A stretch of DNA of 7,735 nt, from contig JAJZRD010000185.1 in NCBI GenBank assembly GCA_021845945.1, forward strand, positions 1-7,735, in the 5' to 3' direction. Every line of letters begins with the position of its first letter. The first letter of the stretch is position 1. This DNA is from Chloroflexota bacterium (GTDB taxonomy: Bacteria; Chloroflexota; UBA6077). Below the pieces are notes generated by a model, which ran no database searches, had not been told where the DNA came from, and worked only from the letters and a program-made list of their open reading frames with translations. Positions 1 to 5,452 of the stretch are shown here, in pieces. Position numbers and translations under genes: made by a program.

Positions 1-49
1 ATCTTATAAGCAAGTGGATCACCCATTACCGCGATGAGCCTAATAAGAG
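1..49. other. Short AT-richer edge sequence, origin unknown
   Basis: This stretch before the first gene's stop codon is visibly richer in A and T than the rest of the window. It carries AAGTGGATCACCCATTACC, and GTGGATCA-type motifs occur at the ends of some IS21-like elements, so it could be the edge of an insertion sequence lying outside the window. One forward frame is open from base 3 and reads KWITHYRDEP, faintly like a transposase tail, but the frame runs on as junk to base 365. No gene can be supported here. Confidence 0.2.
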
Positions 50-649
50 TCAAAGGCGGCTGCGCCAGCGATTCCAGAGACCGCCGGCCCTCCGCAGGAG
101 AGCCCTGAACCACGACTGCCGCGAAGGCGATGGAGCGGAGACAGGCTCCGGAACGTCCAGCACCCAGGGCACCACGGTGGTGAAGTCGAGTTGGACTACG
201 GGAAGCCTCGCAAAGGACTCGGCCACCAGAGTGGTGTCGCTTCTGAACCAGAGCAGGAAGTCTTCTCCAAGACGCTCGAGACTGTCTGCCGCGGTCTCCA
301 GCGAACCGACGAAGTGGAACCAGCCGCCGTACAGATGGAGTCCCGGAGCGACCCTGGCGATGTGATACAGTTCCGCCTCGCAGCGTCGGTCGATCCCCAG
401 GCGGTCCAAGAGGGCGATCACCTCCGGGGGGTACGCCCGATCACGGGCCAGGATGAAGTTCCTGCACTCGTCGGTGGTGCACTTCTCCGGAGCCCCCACG
501 CAGCTCTCGTAGGCCCGGACCGTGGCCTCCCGATCGTAGTCTATCCGCCAGCCGCCGAGCTGCAGCCGCTCCGTTTTCCTCCATCGGTTTGAGCTCTTCC
601 CGCGCCTGCTTCCTCTCTTCACCGCCCATCTCCATCCCCGGCCTGCCAT
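50..649 (-). CDS. Conserved-looking hypothetical protein with a Cys cluster and LYGGWFHFVG motif
   Basis: I do not recognise a named family. The 199-residue product has a basic N-terminus (residues 1-34), then a region that reads like a real fold: a Cys cluster (C50, C57, C62) running into CRNF, a helical YPPEVIALLDRLGID segment (73-87), AELYH (92-96), and the aromatic motif LYGGWFHFVG (106-115). A DFLLWF segment and a beta-like VVQLDFTTVVPWVL segment (151-164) follow. The C-terminus is Arg- and Trp-rich. The three Cys could bind a metal, but that is inference. The ATG at 649 has no clear ribosome binding site. The GTG at 622 has GGAG about 7 bases upstream and is a good alternative, shortening the protein by 9 residues. 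No signal peptide or membrane segment is evident. It is divergent from the gene pair at 760-1242. Confidence 0.72.
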   Translation of the reverse strand: MAGRGWRWAVKRGSRRGKSSNRWRKTERLQLGGWRIDYDREATVRAYESCVGAPEKCTTDECRNFILARDRAYPPEVIALLDRLGIDRRCEAELYHIARVAPGLHLYGGWFHFVGSLETAADSLERLGEDFLLWFRSDTTLVAESFARLPVVQLDFTTVVPWVLDVPEPVSAPSPSRQSWFRALLRRAGGLWNRWRSRL

Positions 650-687
650 CGAGCATAGACAGAAGCAGAAAACGAACCTTCTCGCCC

Positions 688-702
688 CCAGCGTGACGCT
701 GG
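688..702. promoter_or_regulatory. Perfect palindrome CCAGCGT-G-ACGCTGG in a divergent gap
   Basis: CCAGCGT and ACGCTGG are exact reverse complements around a single central G. The site lies in the roughly 110-bp gap between the leftward gene ending its start at 649 and the rightward gene starting at 760. A 7-bp arm with a 1-base centre suits a dimeric regulator's operator better than an RNA hairpin. The regulator is not identifiable, and no convincing -35/-10 pair is visible next to it. Confidence 0.3.
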
Positions 703-759
703 TCAGGAACGTGCAACTGTTGAGCCGTGGGAAACCCCGTATCGACTGGAGTTCGAGCC

Positions 760-1023
760 TTGAAAGACCAACCCGAGAAGAAGAAGCCGAGACTCGATCC
801 CGACCTGGAGTCCGACGTCATCGGCGCCGACGCCGCCGACGCCACGTCCGGGGTCCCGGAGTCAGCCGAGGAATGGGCCGCGGAGCAGCCGCTGACGGAC
901 GAACCGACCCGCCCGCTGGACGCCGGCGAGCCCTCCCCCTATCAGCCGGCAGCGGCGACACCCGAGGCCGAAGACTCGCAGGAACCCGCTCCCGCAGAGA
1001 ACAGGGCGACGAAGAAGTCCTGA
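760..1023 (+). CDS. Small acidic, probably disordered protein
   Basis: The product is about 87 residues and dominated by Asp, Glu, Pro and Ala, with a Lys-rich start (KDQPEKKKPR) and a Lys-rich end (RATKKS). It has no hydrophobic core and no recognisable domain, so it is probably unstructured. I chose the TTG at 760 because GGAG at 748-751 lies 8 bases upstream; the frame also opens at a GTG at 727, which lacks such a site. The stop is followed six bases later by the DUF2007-like gene, so the two are very likely one transcript. The GC-rich third positions and the tight spacing argue that it is real. Function unknown. Confidence 0.6.
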   Translation: MKDQPEKKKPRLDPDLESDVIGADAADATSGVPESAEEWAAEQPLTDEPTRPLDAGEPSPYQPAAATPEAEDSQEPAPAENRATKKS

Positions 1024-1029
1024 GGCAAA

Positions 1030-1242
1030 ATGGCAGAAGAAGAGGTCCCCGTAGCAACCTTCGACACGGAGACCGAAGCGATGATGTGGGCGGAGTTGCT
1101 GCGGAACGAGGGCATCCCTGTGGTGATGGTCCCCCTGGGGCCGGGCGCCGGTGGTTGGGGCGCCACGGTGTGGAGGCCCTTCCAGCTTCGGGTGCGCCCG
1201 ACCGACGTCGAGCGGGCCAGGACGATCCTCCCGACCGGATAA
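1030..1242 (+). CDS. DUF2007-like small protein
   Basis: This 70-residue protein has the DUF2007 (putative prokaryotic signal-transducing protein) layout. A strand VPVATFDTETEA is followed by a helix AMMWAELLRNEGIPVVMV, a Gly-rich loop (GPGAGGWG), a strand PFQLRVRPTDV and a last helix ERARTIL. The pattern of 'value, helix, GIP, strand, pair of residues before ERA' is characteristic. The role of the family is not established; its ACT-like/ferredoxin-like fold suggests ligand or protein binding. The ATG at 1030 follows the preceding stop (1021-1023) by six bases, with TGAGG overlapping that stop acting as ribosome binding site, which implies translational coupling. There is no signal peptide, so it is cytoplasmic. 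Confidence 0.8.
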   Translation: MAEEEVPVATFDTETEAMMWAELLRNEGIPVVMVPLGPGAGGWGATVWRPFQLRVRPTDVERARTILPTG

Positions 1243-1247
1243 GGCCG

Positions 1248-1456
1248 CTAAAGCGATTCCGCTGGCCAGACGAAATCGCTCGGCGGATCGTTCGGCAATT
1301 CCACGCCGTAGGGCACGCAGCCTTGTGCCACCCCGCCATGTAAGCCCCCACCATCCCGGCGGCCCCCGCGAAGCTGAAGAGGCCGAGAATGGTCGGAAAG
1401 AGCTGAGGGTTTCCTGAATCCTGAGAATTCCCATCGGTTCGGCGCGAGGCAGGCAC
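1248..1456 (-). pseudogene. Possible small membrane protein broken by a single-base frameshift
   Basis: On the minus strand one frame reads a convincing membrane helix, NPQLFPTILGLFSFAGAAGM followed by VGAYMAG, and then degenerates. Another frame becomes sensible exactly there, reading VAQGCVPYGVELPNDP and then PSDFVWPAESL to a stop at 1248-1250. Adding one G to the G run that is CCCC on the plus strand at 1331-1334 joins them into an intact protein of about 69 residues with one transmembrane segment and a soluble tail. Both halves use GC-ending codons, as the neighbouring genes do. The start is uncertain: GTG at 1456 is the first in frame and has no clear ribosome binding site. This is either a true pseudogene, a sequencing or assembly error in a homopolymer, or chance. 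It converges on the DUF2007-like gene with about 5 bases between stops. Confidence 0.35.
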
Positions 1457-1515
1457 GATAATTGTCTATGTGGATGTAGGGCCACGCGCCTGGGATAGAA
1501 TCAACGAGGTGCAGC

Positions 1516-1746
1516 ATGGCTGACTACGAATTCTGCGAACTCTGGTGGTCTGACGGATACCGCCCCCAGTTGACCTTCTATAAGCCCATGGGAGTTCAGA
1601 ACGTAGCCCTGGAGCGGGACAAGGAGACGAGCGACGCCTGGGAGTCTTTTCAGCAGATCGTCGCTGAGCTAGGATTCAACGGTTGGCAACTGGTGTCGGC
1701 ATCCCATCACAGCACGGGGCTGCTGTTCAAGCGCCGGCTGCAGTAG
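1516..1746 (+). CDS. Small DUF4177-like protein
   Basis: A 76-residue soluble protein. It starts with a beta-rich segment (YEFCELWWSDGYRPQLTFYKP), has a helix-forming middle (DAWESFQQIVAELGFNGWQLV) and ends SHHSTGLLFKRRLQ. The combination of 'helix, LG-x-x-GWQLV, short turn, LLFKRRL' is the signature of DUF4177 and related small proteins, whose biochemical role is unknown. The ATG at 1516 has GAGGTG at 1506-1511 as ribosome binding site. There is no membrane segment or signal. It is a stand-alone gene followed by a strong hairpin at 1804-1825, so it is probably its own transcription unit. The family call rests on the C-terminal half; the N-terminal half is less typical. Confidence 0.7.
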   Translation: MADYEFCELWWSDGYRPQLTFYKPMGVQNVALERDKETSDAWESFQQIVAELGFNGWQLVSASHHSTGLLFKRRLQ

Positions 1747-1803
1747 TCCCGCACGCCCTCCACGAGGGGTTGATCGCGCTGTCATGGCCGGCAAAGGGAG
1801 CAG

Positions 1804-1825
1804 GGCGGGGGCAAAAACCCCCGCC
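1804..1825. terminator. Perfect 8-bp G+C hairpin, possible terminator
   Basis: GGCGGGGG (1804-1811) and CCCCCGCC (1818-1825) form a perfect stem around the loop CAAAAA. The hairpin lies 58 bases after the DUF4177-like stop and 38 bases before the serine hydrolase start. The stem is very stable, but neither strand shows a T tract after it, so classical intrinsic termination is not certain; it may block read-through or protect a 3' end. Confidence 0.4.
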
Positions 1826-1862
1826 GCTCTGTGCCACCCACAACATCTCCGAGGTGAGCCCA

Positions 1863-2945
1863 TTGGCCGTTCTCCCTTCTGGCGCTCTGCAGACGGCCCT
1901 GGAGGCCGCCCTACAACCATCCCGGATGAAAGGGATAGCCGCCGCGGTGGCCCGCCGGGGTGAGCCCGCCCGGGTGGTCTTCCTGGGCACCGACGCCAGG
2001 GGCCGCCCTCTGGCGGGGGACAGTCTCTTCCCGGTGGCCTCGGTGACGAAGCTGTCCACCGCCCTGGCCGTGCACCGGCTGGTCGAGGTGGGGAGCCTGG
2101 CCCTGGACGATCCCCTGGCTCGCCACCTGCCCGAGGCGGTGGCCGCCGCCCACCCCGACGTCACCCTGCGCCGGCTTCTCAGCCACACGGCAGGGTTACC
2201 CCTGGACGTCCCGGAGGAGATGGCGGCGTATGCGTCCGGCCTCGGCTGGCGCACCCTGGCCGAAGCCTGCCTCCGAACCCCACTGGAGCGGCCGCCCTTC
2301 AACCGGGTCCAGTACAGCAACGTCGGCTACGGTCTTCTCGCAGTGGTCGTCGAGCGCAAGACAGGCCGAGACTTCCCTGCCGCCCTTCGGACTCTGGTGC
2401 TGGAACCGCTGGGCATCGAGGGGTATCTGGGGGATGAGCCCTCCCGCTCGCCCGTCGCCCTGGCCGGGGTTCGGGGCACCCACGCCAGGACGCCGCTGGA
2501 GCCCTTCAACTCCCCCTTCTGGCGCTCCCTCGCCCTTCCCTGGGCCGGACTGCTGACCACTCCCGAGGGGGCGCTGTCCCTGGTTCGCGCCTTCCTGGAA
2601 CCCCCCGCGAGTTTCTTGCGGCCGGAGACCGTGGCGGAGGCCACCCAGAACCAGGTGGACGGGCTGGGAGGGGGCTTTGTGAAGCCGCTCATCTGGGATT
2701 ACAGCCCCTGGGGACTGGGCCCGGAGTTGCGCGATCGGAAAACGCCCCACTGGGCGCCGGCACCCCCGGTGGTAAGCCCCGAGTCCTTCGGCCACTCGGG
2801 GGCCTCCGGCTGCCTCGCCTGGGCCGACCCATCCACGGGAGTAGCCTGGACCCTGCTGGGCACCCGCACCGCCGATAGCGGCTGGCTCCTCCGCCGCGGT
2901 CCGACCCTGAGCGAGGCAATCCTGCGAAGCGTCGCGAATCCGTAG
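1863..2945 (+). CDS. Beta-lactamase-fold serine hydrolase (class C / PBP4*-like)
   Basis: A 360-residue member of the beta-lactamase family (PF00144), which includes class C enzymes, D-aminopeptidases and esterases. Counting from the TTG at 1863, the nucleophile motif S-V-T-K is at 60-63, in LFPVASVTKLSTALAVHRL. LLSHTAGLP is at 105-113, the Tyr motif Y-S-N is at 151-153, and H-S-G at 311-313 takes the place of the KTG box. The HSG form is usual in the esterase and peptidase branches, so antibiotic resistance is unlikely. The N-terminus shows no signal peptide, suggesting a cytoplasmic enzyme. The TTG at 1863 is favoured because GAGGTGAG (1851-1858) lies 4 bases upstream. GTG at 1854 and ATG at 1926 are alternatives. 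The frame stays open back to 1683, but that part overlaps the DUF4177-like gene and is composition-driven. The stop codon lies inside a repeat end. Confidence 0.85.
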   Translation: MAVLPSGALQTALEAALQPSRMKGIAAAVARRGEPARVVFLGTDARGRPLAGDSLFPVASVTKLSTALAVHRLVEVGSLALDDPLARHLPEAVAAAHPDVTLRRLLSHTAGLPLDVPEEMAAYASGLGWRTLAEACLRTPLERPPFNRVQYSNVGYGLLAVVVERKTGRDFPAALRTLVLEPLGIEGYLGDEPSRSPVALAGVRGTHARTPLEPFNSPFWRSLALPWAGLLTTPEGALSLVRAFLEPPASFLRPETVAEATQNQVDGLGGGFVKPLIWDYSPWGLGPELRDRKTPHWAPAPPVVSPESFGHSGASGCLAWADPSTGVAWTLLGTRTADSGWLLRRGPTLSEAILRSVANP

Positions 2946-3095
2946 GGCAGGGCGCCCTGCCCTGCCGCCGTCCCTATCATCGCCCGCCGGGCGGCGGGGC
3001 ACAGGGCCCCGCCCTACGCTGTCGCTGCTATCATCGCCCGCCGGGCGGCGGGGCCCAGGTGTGGCGCTGTGCTCACCCGCGCCACGTGCCCTACG
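2941..3095. repeat. GC-rich palindromic repeat cluster between convergent genes
   Basis: The left end CGTAGGGC (2941-2948) is matched by inverted ends GCCCTACG at 3011-3018 and 3088-3095. Inside, a 27-base sequence is repeated exactly at 2974-3000 and 3028-3054, 54 bases apart. Its core contains the palindrome CGCCCG-C-CGGGCG. The 14-base CCGGGCGGCGGGGC of each copy recurs in inverted orientation at 6777-6790, so this is a dispersed family, REP- or MITE-like. It fills the gap between the 3' ends of the serine hydrolase and the dipeptidase and could act as a bidirectional terminator. No transposase is present. Confidence 0.75.
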
Positions 3096-3109
3096 TTTTG
3101 CGGTGCCGT

Positions 3110-4099
3110 TTATCCCATCACCTGGCGGAACACCCGAAGGAAGTTCCCTCCCAGGATCTTCCGGATCGTCTCGCGGCTGTATCCCCTCTCGGCCAGTCCC
3201 CGGGTCAGGTGGGGCATCGTCGAGGCGTCCTCCAACCCCTCCACCCGAGCATCGCGAACACCATCGAAGTCGGTGCCTATCCCGACGGCATCCTCGCCCA
3301 TCACCTTCACCATATGGTCGACGTGATCCAGCATGGCGCTCAGAGGGGCCCGCTTCTCGTTCTCACTCAGGAAGCGAGGCACCGCCGTGGCGCCCACCAC
3401 GCCCCCTCTGGCGGCAATCGCCTCTAGCTGGGCATCGGTCAGGTTGCGCATGAAGGGCACGAGGGCGTGGCAGTTGCCGTGAGTCACCACCACTGGAGCC
3501 TCCGAGATCTCCAGCACGTCCTCGACGCCGGCCGGCGCCAGGTGGGCCATGTCTATCAGGATCCCCAGCCGGTTGCACTCCTTCACCAGCTGCACGCCGA
3601 ACTCCGAGAGTCCGCCGCCGGTCCGGAGTTCGCCTACCCCGTCGGCGGCCTCGTTCCGCCGGTTCCAGGTGAGCCCCAGGGAGCGCAGTCCCAGCCGGTG
3701 GCAGACCCGAAGGAAGTTCAGATCGCCCTCCAGCGCTTCGGCTCCCTCCATGCTGAGGATCAGGGCCACCTTGCCCTGCTCCTTGGCCCGCAGAATGTCG
3801 CCGGCCCTAGTAGCGGCTACGGCCACATCCGAGAAGGCCTCCACCTCTCGGTGGAAGGCGTCCAGATACTGGACGGTCTGGCGCATGCAGCTGCCAGGCT
3901 GCGGGTCGTGCAGGTAGATGGCCAGCAGTTCGGCGGTGACCCCACCCTCCAGTGCCCTCGGCAGGTCGAACTGCCCCTGGGTCGAGCGCTCGCCCAACCG
4001 CCGCTCCCCCTTCACCACACTCCCCAGGACGTCGCAGTGGGTGTCGATGACGACGCTCTCCCGGTGCAGCGCGCCGGCTTCCTCGGGCGTCATACTCAT
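3110..4099 (-). CDS. Membrane dipeptidase family protein (peptidase M19)
   Basis: A 329-residue zinc metallopeptidase of the renal dipeptidase/M19 family, which hydrolyses dipeptides, often with D-residues or unusual C-terminal residues. All expected metal ligands are visible: H21-x-D23 in VVIDTHCDV, the bridging E118 in LILSMEGAEAL, H186 in LIDMAHLAP and H207 in VVVTHGNCHAL. R218 in MRNLTD and the GIGTDFDG motif (273-280, D277) also match the family. Length is typical of bacterial members. No signal peptide is present, so the bacterial enzyme is probably cytoplasmic despite the family name. The ATG at 4099 follows an AAGGGGG ribosome binding site by about 10 bases; a second ATG two codons later is possible. 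It starts 15 bases after the stress protein's stop and is almost certainly co-transcribed with it, suggesting peptide turnover linked to stress. Confidence 0.93.
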   Translation of the reverse strand: MSMTPEEAGALHRESVVIDTHCDVLGSVVKGERRLGERSTQGQFDLPRALEGGVTAELLAIYLHDPQPGSCMRQTVQYLDAFHREVEAFSDVAVAATRAGDILRAKEQGKVALILSMEGAEALEGDLNFLRVCHRLGLRSLGLTWNRRNEAADGVGELRTGGGLSEFGVQLVKECNRLGILIDMAHLAPAGVEDVLEISEAPVVVTHGNCHALVPFMRNLTDAQLEAIAARGGVVGATAVPRFLSENEKRAPLSAMLDHVDHMVKVMGEDAVGIGTDFDGVRDARVEGLEDASTMPHLTRGLAERGYSRETIRKILGGNFLRVFRQVMG

Positions 4100-4114
4100 G
4101 CTGGAGAATCCCCC

Positions 4115-5344
4115 TTACATCCCAAATCGTTGGCGGACCCGATCATACACCTCGAGAGTGATCTCCCGATAGCCGTTCTCCCGGGCGAAGGCCTCGATCC
4201 GCCCCCGAGCCATCTTCCTCACGAAGGGCGGGACGCGGCCCAGCCGCTGCTCCGCCTCGGGACTCCAGCGAACCGCGACCTCGGAGTCCCCCTGAGAGGG
4301 CTCGGGGTCGTTGGAAGCCGCCTCGATAGTGGAGGCCTCGGCCTCCTTCCGGTCCACCCCCTGGTTCACCACCAGCACGTTGCACCGGACCAACCTGAGC
4401 AGGTTCTCCGCCGTGCTCCCCAGGGTCACGCCGCCGGCGTGGTGCACCCCGATCCGGCCCACCAACAGGAGGGAGGGTCGCAGCTTCTCCACGCGGGAAG
4501 CGATGACGTCGAAGGGCTTCCCCTCCAGCAGCTGGGTCTCCAGGGCCATTCCCTCCTGGGCAGCCGACCCCTGGGCCCGCAGGAGGTGGGCCCGGTACAC
4601 GGCGGCCAGCCCGTCGTCGATGATCTCATCGTGGAGCCGCTCCTGCTCCTGGAAGCGGAACAGCCTGGCCGCCTCGCCGGACAGCACCCCCGCCAGGCTC
4701 CGGAAGGCGGCATTGTGGAAGAAGGGATCGTAGGCCGCAACGGCCGACACCGGGTTCCCGAAGGTCCGGCTCAACTGCAGGGCCACCCTCAGGGCGGCGA
4801 AGGAGTGGGCGCTCCCGTCTATAGCGACCAGCAGGGGGCCGGAGACCGGGTACTGTCTGTTCCGCACCACCAGGAGATCGCACTCCACCAGGCGGGCCAC
4901 CCGCTCGCAAACGCTCCCCAGCACCGAACGGTCCACCCGCCCCAGCCCGTGGGCCCCGATGACCATCAGATCGTAACGGCTCTCCCGGGCGTCCTTCACC
5001 AGCTGGACGTAGTTGCGGCCCTCGGGGGTCCGTCGATCCGCATCGATCCCGGCCTCCCGGCATCGGGCCTCGAAAGCGTCCAGGTAGGAGTCGGAGATGA
5101 TCTCCAGCCCACGACCGATCAGGTCGTCGTGAACGCCCCTCAGGCGGTGGAGGGCATCTTCCCTCTGAAACCGATCGGGAAGGCCCGGCTCCAACTGCCG
5201 AAATCGGACGTCGTGGAGACGTGCGGCGTAGACGTGGCTGCCGGTCAGTCGGGCCCCCATGGTCCTGGCCATCTCGATGGACAGGTCGACGGCGTGGCCG
5301 GAGCACTCCGAGTTGTCGACGGCGACCATGATGTTCTTGTACAA
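4115..5344 (-). CDS. Tandem universal stress protein with C-terminal PCP_red-like domain
   Basis: A 409-residue three-part protein, counted from the TTG at 5344. Domain 1 (about 1-163) starts YKNIMVAVDNSE and has GAHGLGRVDRSVLGS (130-144), a perfect G-x2-G-x9-G-S ATP-binding motif of UspA-type proteins. Domain 2 (about 168-330) starts LLVAIDGS and has GRIGVHHAGGVTLGS (296-310), again G-x2-G-x9-G-S. So both halves should bind ATP. An acidic linker (331-358) follows. The last 50 residues (W360 onward) read WSPEAEQRLGRVPPFVRKMA and then an IEAFARENGYREITLEVY segment, matching the small helical domain at the C-terminus of BchB/ChlB (PF08369, PCP_red). The rest of a protochlorophyllide reductase is absent. 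TTG is favoured over the upstream ATG at 5374 because the latter adds ten non-conserved residues and AGGGGAGAGG (5349-5358) lies 4 bases before the TTG. It leads the dipeptidase and follows the response regulator. Confidence 0.9.
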   Translation of the reverse strand: MYKNIMVAVDNSECSGHAVDLSIEMARTMGARLTGSHVYAARLHDVRFRQLEPGLPDRFQREDALHRLRGVHDDLIGRGLEIISDSYLDAFEARCREAGIDADRRTPEGRNYVQLVKDARESRYDLMVIGAHGLGRVDRSVLGSVCERVARLVECDLLVVRNRQYPVSGPLLVAIDGSAHSFAALRVALQLSRTFGNPVSAVAAYDPFFHNAAFRSLAGVLSGEAARLFRFQEQERLHDEIIDDGLAAVYRAHLLRAQGSAAQEGMALETQLLEGKPFDVIASRVEKLRPSLLLVGRIGVHHAGGVTLGSTAENLLRLVRCNVLVVNQGVDRKEAEASTIEAASNDPEPSQGDSEVAVRWSPEAEQRLGRVPPFVRKMARGRIEAFARENGYREITLEVYDRVRQRFGM

Positions 5345-5381
5345 CGAACCTCTCCCCTCAAGTAAGTCGCACAAAGAAAGC

Positions 5382-5425
5382 GGGTCCAGGGCGCAGCGCC
5401 TGGCGGGGTCTGGGGTGTCCCCAGA
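5382..5425. repeat. Double-hairpin repeat upstream of the stress protein gene
   Basis: Two inverted repeats lie back to back. The first has arms CCAGG (5386-5390) and CCTGG (5399-5403) around GCGCAGCG. The second is a perfect 7-bp stem TCTGGGG (5409-5415) and CCCCAGA (5419-5425) with loop TGT. This 'GGGTCCAGGGCG ... GGGGTCTGGGG' layout resembles intergenic palindromic repeats found in multiple copies in many GC-rich bacterial genomes. It sits between the response regulator stop and the stress protein start, where it may terminate or attenuate read-through or stabilise an mRNA end. Confidence 0.6.
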
Positions 5426-5427
5426 AC

Positions 5428-5446
5428 TATCAAAGACTTCTTGATA
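5428..5446. repeat. Inverted repeat TATCAA / TTGATA just after the response regulator
   Basis: TATCAA (5428-5433) and TTGATA (5441-5446) are exact reverse complements with a 7-base loop, starting 7 bases past the regulator's stop codon. The stem is A+T-rich and short, unlike the adjacent GC-rich repeat. It may be a weak 3' hairpin or an operator for the downstream genes; no T tract follows. Confidence 0.35.
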
Positions 5447-5452
5447 CCTACC

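Noticed and set aside
693..1343. A 216-codon plus-strand frame rich in Arg and Gly
   Set aside because: It overlaps the acidic and DUF2007-like genes in another frame and reads as Arg-rich low complexity typical of an out-of-frame GC-rich translation.
1496..1501. TAGAAT as a -10 promoter element for the gene at 1516
   Set aside because: Transcription would start about where the ribosome binding site lies, and there is no matching -35 element at the right distance.
1683..1862. Upstream extension of the serine hydrolase
   Set aside because: It overlaps the DUF4177-like gene, spans the 1804-1825 hairpin and lacks similarity to the family N-terminus. The strong ribosome binding site before 1863 gives a better start.
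1863..2945. Antibiotic-resistance beta-lactamase
   Set aside because: It has H-S-G in place of the KTG box and no signal peptide, which fits the general serine hydrolase branch rather than a secreted class C resistance enzyme.
2974..3054. Possible CRISPR array from two 27-base repeats with a 27-base spacer
   Set aside because: There are only two copies, the sequence is almost pure G+C and palindromic, related sequence occurs at 6777-6790, and no cas genes are present.
4115..4270. A remnant of a bacteriochlorophyll synthesis gene (bchB)
   Set aside because: The PCP_red-like tail is in frame with intact Usp domains and has its own stop; no other BchB sequence is present, so it is a domain fusion and not a broken bchB.
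3467..5365. A 632-codon open frame on the plus strand
   Set aside because: It is antisense to the dipeptidase and the Usp fusion, both with complete family motifs. It results from the high GC content, and its translation (long runs of His, Pro, Gln, Gly) has no domain character.
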